A DNA stretch of 8,052 nt from Candidatus Bathyarchaeota archaeon (GTDB lineage: Archaea; Thermoproteota; Bathyarchaeia; Bathyarchaeales; Bathycorpusculaceae), in the NCBI GenBank assembly GCA_030668645.1, contig DAOVFC010000017.1:1-8052 (forward strand), read 5' to 3'. The notes under the pieces were generated by a model. That model did not search any database. It worked only from the letters and a program-made list of their open reading frames with translations, and was not told the DNA's origin. Each line of letters opens with the position of its first letter. The stretch's first letter is position 1. Below, piece after piece: positions 4,823 through 8,052 of the stretch. The translations under genes and the position numbers were made by a program.

Positions 4823-5860
4823 CTACACCCTTTCAAACACAGCTATCTCTCTTGTTAGACTTCTGTGCACATAAACGAAGTGCGACGCCAGATGCTTGTA
4901 CCCCAAGCTTTCACCGATTCTTCCAACGCCTACGGTTTTTGGAGCAGCCATACAAACCCTCTTCCCCTTATCAAGCAGGTCATGAACAGACGTTAAAACT
5001 TCCTCTATTATCTGCCTCGTCGTCCGCTTCAGCGTAGTCGCACTCCTACCATAAGGCGGATCAGTCACCACACAGTCAATTTTTGTAACCGGCATGTTTC
5101 GAGCATCACCCACCACCAAGCCTTCCGGATCGATATTAAAATACGCCAAGTTTCGGCGGCTGCCCTTAACCATACGACCCTGCACGTCCAAACCTAGGAC
5201 GCGACATCCCGTAAGCGCGGCTTCTATGAGCATGCTCCCAGTCCCACAAAACGGGTCTAACACCAGCTCTCCAGCCTTAGGCTCAGCTAGATTCACCATG
5301 CACCTCGCAAGCTTCGCCGGCATCGCCGAAGGATGAAAGAAAGGCTTTTTTCTCGGACGTCTCTCAACAAACGGTTTCGGCGGAATCTCGGCGAGCTTTA
5401 ACCCGAAAACAAATCTTTCCTCCGTTAAAATTCCAGTGAAAGTTTTTTCAGGGCTCCTCAAATTCACCTTCACATCCACAGCCTTATCAAGTATCAGTTC
5501 ACCCAGTTTTCTTTCAAGCGCCATCCTACCGATTCTCATCGAGGCTCTCTTCACCCTTCTCACACGCACAGCGAAGCTTTCCCCCTCCTTCAAAACTTCG
5601 TCCAGCCTTATGGAACGCATCGTCTTCACTATCTCACCCGTTTCCGCCTCACAGTTGAAGAGCTCACAGCCGCAGAGTCGCGTTAAAGCTGCTCTACGCT
5701 TCACGGCTTCCACGCAATTCACACCTGTCTCAAGCCGCAGCACCTGATCAAGCCTTTCCAACGTCCGATACACGCAGCCTTCCGCTTCAAGTACAGCCCT
5801 TAACTCCGAAACTGGCAAGGTTTCATGCTCGCCGGAAAGCAGAAAGAAAATTTTAGCCAC
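4823..5860 (-). CDS. tRNA (guanine-10-N2) dimethyltransferase, THUMP-domain SAM enzyme (Trm-G10/Trm11-like)
   Basis: The enzyme methylates the exocyclic N2 of G10 in tRNA using S-adenosylmethionine. In archaea it forms m2G and m22G10, which aids folding of the tRNA core. The 345 residues show an N-terminal THUMP-type region (about 50-160) for tRNA binding, then a Rossmann methyltransferase with SAM motif I LDPFCGTGS (201-209), the acidic GLDV (223-226), GDARNMP (251-257) and catalytic motif IV TDPPYGRS (266-273). D rather than N in DPPYG favours the G10 enzyme over the Trm14 (G6) type. It starts at GTG 5860-5858, supported by AGGAG at 5872-5868, 7 bases upstream and abutting the PRPP synthetase stop. 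The gap from PRPP synthetase is 12 bases and to tRNase Z 5 bases, so one transcript is very likely. Family firm; position G10 by motif and archaeal context. Confidence 0.92.
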   Translation of the reverse strand: MAKIFFLLSGEHETLPVSELRAVLEAEGCVYRTLERLDQVLRLETGVNCVEAVKRRAALTRLCGCELFNCEAETGEIVKTMRSIRLDEVLKEGESFAVRVRRVKRASMRIGRMALERKLGELILDKAVDVKVNLRSPEKTFTGILTEERFVFGLKLAEIPPKPFVERRPRKKPFFHPSAMPAKLARCMVNLAEPKAGELVLDPFCGTGSMLIEAALTGCRVLGLDVQGRMVKGSRRNLAYFNIDPEGLVVGDARNMPVTKIDCVVTDPPYGRSATTLKRTTRQIIEEVLTSVHDLLDKGKRVCMAAPKTVGVGRIGESLGYKHLASHFVYVHRSLTREIAVFERV

Positions 5861-5867
5861 GGTTATG

Positions 5868-5872
5868 CTCCT
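5868..5872 (-). promoter_or_regulatory. Ribosome binding site deciding the GTG start of the tRNA methyltransferase
   Basis: AGGAG on the minus strand sits 7 bases before GTG 5860-5858 and right against the upstream TAA stop at 5875-5873. It makes GTG the likely start. Confidence 0.6.
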
Positions 5873-6745
5873 TTATCCGGTTAGTCCCCTGCTCAACAAA
5901 GGTGCAAGAGAAACCTTGCTCACGCGGCTTGGAACACTGTCTGTCCCAACGATCTCTTCAACTCCAGCTTCAAGAATACGCTCTTCAGCGTCTCCGATCA
6001 AAAGCGGATGTGCACACGCAGCGTAAACTTTTTCCGCGCCTTGCTCTTTAAGGATTCTTGCAGCTGTAACTATTGTGCCGCCTGTGCTGATAATGTCATC
6101 AAAGATTATCACAACTTTTCCCTTCACCTCAAGCTTCTTCTCTGCCACACTCACCTTTCCAGTGTAGCGGTCTCTACGCTTCTCCAAACAGCCGCATTCC
6201 CCACCCAAGACTTCTTTTGCTTCTTGGGCTAACCATAACGCACCTTTGTCTGGAGCTAAGGCGAAAGCCCTTCCACAGCCTTCTTGCCTGAAATATTCCG
6301 CAAGCAAAGGAATCGCTGAAACCATTTTTGCTGGAAACGGAAACTTCGCCAAGACCTTTTCTTTGTGCACGTTTACTGTTGTCAGGCTGTCTATTCCTGC
6401 TGCTTTTAGCATTCGTGCAACAGTTTCAACGCTCACTGCTTCACCTTGGAGAAAAACCATGTCTTGACGTGCGTAGGCTAGGTATGGCACAACCGCAATC
6501 ACTTCTTTTGCTCCGTTGCGCTTAGCAGCGTCCGCCATTAATGTTAACTGTACAAGCCTAGTGTCTTGGGGCGGACTGGTTGTTTGTACTATGGCTACTG
6601 TTTCGTTTTTCACTTCACCCTCTAGTCGTATGTAGGACTCTCCGTCTGGAAACATTTTGAAGGCTACAGGCACAGTTTCTAAGCCTGAGAGCTCAGCTAT
6701 TTTTTCTCCTAATTGCTTTGATGCGGGTCCCGGTATTACCTTCAA
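5873..6745 (-). CDS. prs: Ribose-phosphate pyrophosphokinase (PRPP synthetase), archaeal type
   Basis: The enzyme makes PRPP from ribose 5-phosphate and ATP for nucleotide, histidine and tryptophan synthesis. The 290 residues match archaeal family length. Motifs run in order: FPDGESYIRL (32-41), the nucleotide-contact segment PYLAYARQD (87-95), H127 in VNVHKEK (the DLH-like position), APDKGAL (164-170), the flexible catalytic loop EKRRDRYTG (188-196, with K189 and R191), and the PRPP-binding loop FDDIISTGGT (215-224). The start is TTG 6745-6743, chosen because it begins the KVIPGPAS strand typical of archaeal Prs. GGGAAAAAG lies just upstream as a weak ribosome binding site. It lies 35 bases after the HMG-CoA reductase stop and 12 bases before the tRNA methyltransferase, apparently in one operon. 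Confidence 0.95.
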   Translation of the reverse strand: MKVIPGPASKQLGEKIAELSGLETVPVAFKMFPDGESYIRLEGEVKNETVAIVQTTSPPQDTRLVQLTLMADAAKRNGAKEVIAVVPYLAYARQDMVFLQGEAVSVETVARMLKAAGIDSLTTVNVHKEKVLAKFPFPAKMVSAIPLLAEYFRQEGCGRAFALAPDKGALWLAQEAKEVLGGECGCLEKRRDRYTGKVSVAEKKLEVKGKVVIIFDDIISTGGTIVTAARILKEQGAEKVYAACAHPLLIGDAEERILEAGVEEIVGTDSVPSRVSKVSLAPLLSRGLTG

Positions 6746-6780
6746 TCTTTTTCCCGTGTGTGTAAAAGTATTTGCTCTTT

Positions 6781-8052
6781 TTAGAGTTTTCCAGTTGCCT
6801 TGTACTGTTCCAGAAGTTCTTTTGCTTTATCCATGCGGATTTTGCGTTCTTCAACCATTCGCTCAGCAACTAAGTCTATCAGTTCGCCTGCCGCGCCTGC
6901 TGCCACTGCAATGTTCCTTGCATGTAATGACATGTGTCCCCGCTGTATGCCTTCATGAGCCAATGCTCTCAATGCGCCGAGGTTTTGAGCTAAGCCCACC
7001 GCCGCTAAGACTTCTCCGAATTCATTCGCCGTTTTTACGCCCAAGATTTTCAGCGCTATCTTCGCTATCGGATGCGTGCGGACTGCTCCACCTATCAGAC
7101 CTACAGCCATAGGCAGTTCAATTGAGCCTACCAAGTCGGCGTTCTTGTCTTTTTCCCATGTTGAAAGCGTCGAGTACCGTCCACTTCTGGCTGCATATGC
7201 GTGAGCGCCAGCTTCTATTGCTCTGTGGTCGTTGCACGTGGCGACTATGACGGCTATTACGCCGTTCAATATGCCCTTATTATGGGTTGCCGCACGATAC
7301 GGATCTGCCGCCGCGAAGGCGTAAGCGTTCACTATTCCGTCTACGACTTCTTCTCCTCCTATGGCTTCTTTCGGCACCTTGCACCACGCCCTTGCCAGGC
7401 GTTTTGTCGCCAGGTTTGAGATTATGCGCAAGTAAACGCGTCCGCCCGTTATCCGCTCTATCATCGGAGCCACGGCTTCAGCCATAGTGTTCACGGCGTT
7501 GGCGCCCATGGCGTCACGACAGTCAACATGCAGCTCTGTTATGAGCATCTGTCCACACGTCGTGTCAATCACCTTCGCGTCTAGGTCTCTAGCTCCTCCG
7601 CCAACAGAAACAAGCACAGGATCCTGCTCATTAGCCTTCTTCAGAATCTCTTCTTTTGCTTTTATAATCCGAATTTTCGCCGCGTACGGGTCTTTCACGT
7701 TTACTGTCTGAATTTGTCCAATCATTATCGGTGACGTGCTGTTCGTACGGAAGCCTCCGCCTTCGCGTGCCATTTTCGCCGCGTAGCTTGCCGCAGCCAC
7801 AACGGATGGTTCGTCGATAGCCATTGGAATCAGGTAGTCACGGTTGTTTATCAGAAAGTTCACCGCTATGCCTAACGGTATCGGTATTGCACCGACGACA
7901 TTTTCTATCATGCGATCAGCCAAATCAAGCGGCAGAGAACCGGTATTCTGAAGCAAAGCAGTTTCTTCATCGGTTAAACCAGCAAACTCTTTAACAAACC
8001 GCAACCGTTCCTTGGGGCTGAGCTTGTAGAAACCCGAAACCAGAGATGACTT
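6781..8052 (-). CDS. Hydroxymethylglutaryl-CoA reductase, class II type (5' end outside the window)
   Basis: HMGR reduces HMG-CoA to mevalonate, the committed step of archaeal isoprenoid lipid synthesis. The frame stays open to base 8052, giving 423 residues and the stop. The extra N-terminal residues before the in-frame TTG at 8004 (VSGFYKLSPKERLRFVKEF) match the class II start, so the real start lies just outside. Class II features, numbered from 8052: catalytic Glu in IDEPSVVAA (about E81), the dinucleotide motif DAMGAN (about 180-185), catalytic Lys in ATHNKGILNG (about K259), catalytic Asp in CNDHRA (about D275), and catalytic His in GHMSLHARN (about H377). No membrane anchor is seen and none is expected in class II. 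Length is near the 425-430 of the family. Class II enzymes degrade mevalonate in some bacteria but serve biosynthesis in archaea such as Archaeoglobus. It is the first visible gene of the operon. Confidence 0.95.
   Translation of the reverse strand, partial: KSSLVSGFYKLSPKERLRFVKEFAGLTDEETALLQNTGSLPLDLADRMIENVVGAIPIPLGIAVNFLINNRDYLIPMAIDEPSVVAAASYAAKMAREGGGFRTNSTSPIMIGQIQTVNVKDPYAAKIRIIKAKEEILKKANEQDPVLVSVGGGARDLDAKVIDTTCGQMLITELHVDCRDAMGANAVNTMAEAVAPMIERITGGRVYLRIISNLATKRLARAWCKVPKEAIGGEEVVDGIVNAYAFAAADPYRAATHNKGILNGVIAVIVATCNDHRAIEAGAHAYAARSGRYSTLSTWEKDKNADLVGSIELPMAVGLIGGAVRTHPIAKIALKILGVKTANEFGEVLAAVGLAQNLGALRALAHEGIQRGHMSLHARNIAVAAGAAGELIDLVAERMVEERKIRMDKAKELLEQYKATGKL

Noticed and set aside
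6657..7112. Plus-strand 151-codon frame across the PRPP synthetase/HMGR junction
   Set aside because: Antisense to two strongly conserved enzymes; Leu/Pro/Cys-rich composition is typical of a shadow frame.
1..8052. CRISPR array, tRNA or rRNA gene, insertion sequence, phage or integrase gene
   Set aside because: No regularly spaced repeats, cloverleaf, rRNA core or transposase/integrase motif was seen on either strand.

Overview
The window looks like chromosomal DNA from an archaeon, most likely a Bathyarchaeia-type or other TACK-lineage organism. This rests on a short-form tRNase Z, a THUMP-domain tRNA G10 methyltransferase, an archaeal-type PRPP synthetase, an HMG-CoA reductase (mevalonate and isoprenoid lipids), a VapB-like AbrB protein, AT-rich TATA-like promoters and GGAG/GGTG ribosome binding sites. 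The lineage is an inference; no rRNA is present.

Left part (1-2247, minus strand): a signalling cluster. Two small paralogous alpha-helical proteins (1733-2080, and 1187-1603 with the true start probably at 1507) share about half their residues over a 55-residue core. The second overlaps by 13 bases the start of a multi-PAS protein (1199 down to beyond base 1). That protein has three tandem PAS domains in its 399 visible residues and is probably the front of a histidine kinase whose catalytic part lies outside. Two spacers, 1604-1732 and 2081-2247, are rich in inverted repeats.

Middle part (2248-3849, plus strand): a PadR-type winged-helix regulator is divergent from the small-protein genes, with an 8-bp inverted repeat over its presumed TATA box. 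It ends at a hairpin plus T-run. Next is an isolated TIM-barrel sugar phosphate isomerase/epimerase-like (AP endonuclease 2 family) gene, preceded by two identical TTGTTCAACAA palindromes. Last is an orphan VapB/AbrB-type antitoxin-like gene with no PIN toxin, preceded by a perfect 12-bp palindrome and two terminator-like hairpins.

Right part (3894-8052, minus strand): a tightly packed housekeeping operon reading leftward: class II HMG-CoA reductase (5' end just outside the window) -> PRPP synthetase (TTG start) -> tRNA (guanine-10-N2) methyltransferase (GTG start) -> tRNase Z. Gaps are 35, 12 and 5 bases. The last two genes both act on tRNA maturation. HMGR and PRPP synthetase feed isoprenoid lipid and nucleotide/PRPP metabolism. 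This operon is convergent with the AbrB-like gene across a 44-base gap.

I see no rRNA, tRNA, CRISPR array, insertion sequence or phage gene. The most interesting parts are the paired small proteins coupled to the PAS sensor, and three separate regulatory palindrome arrangements in the intergenic regions.
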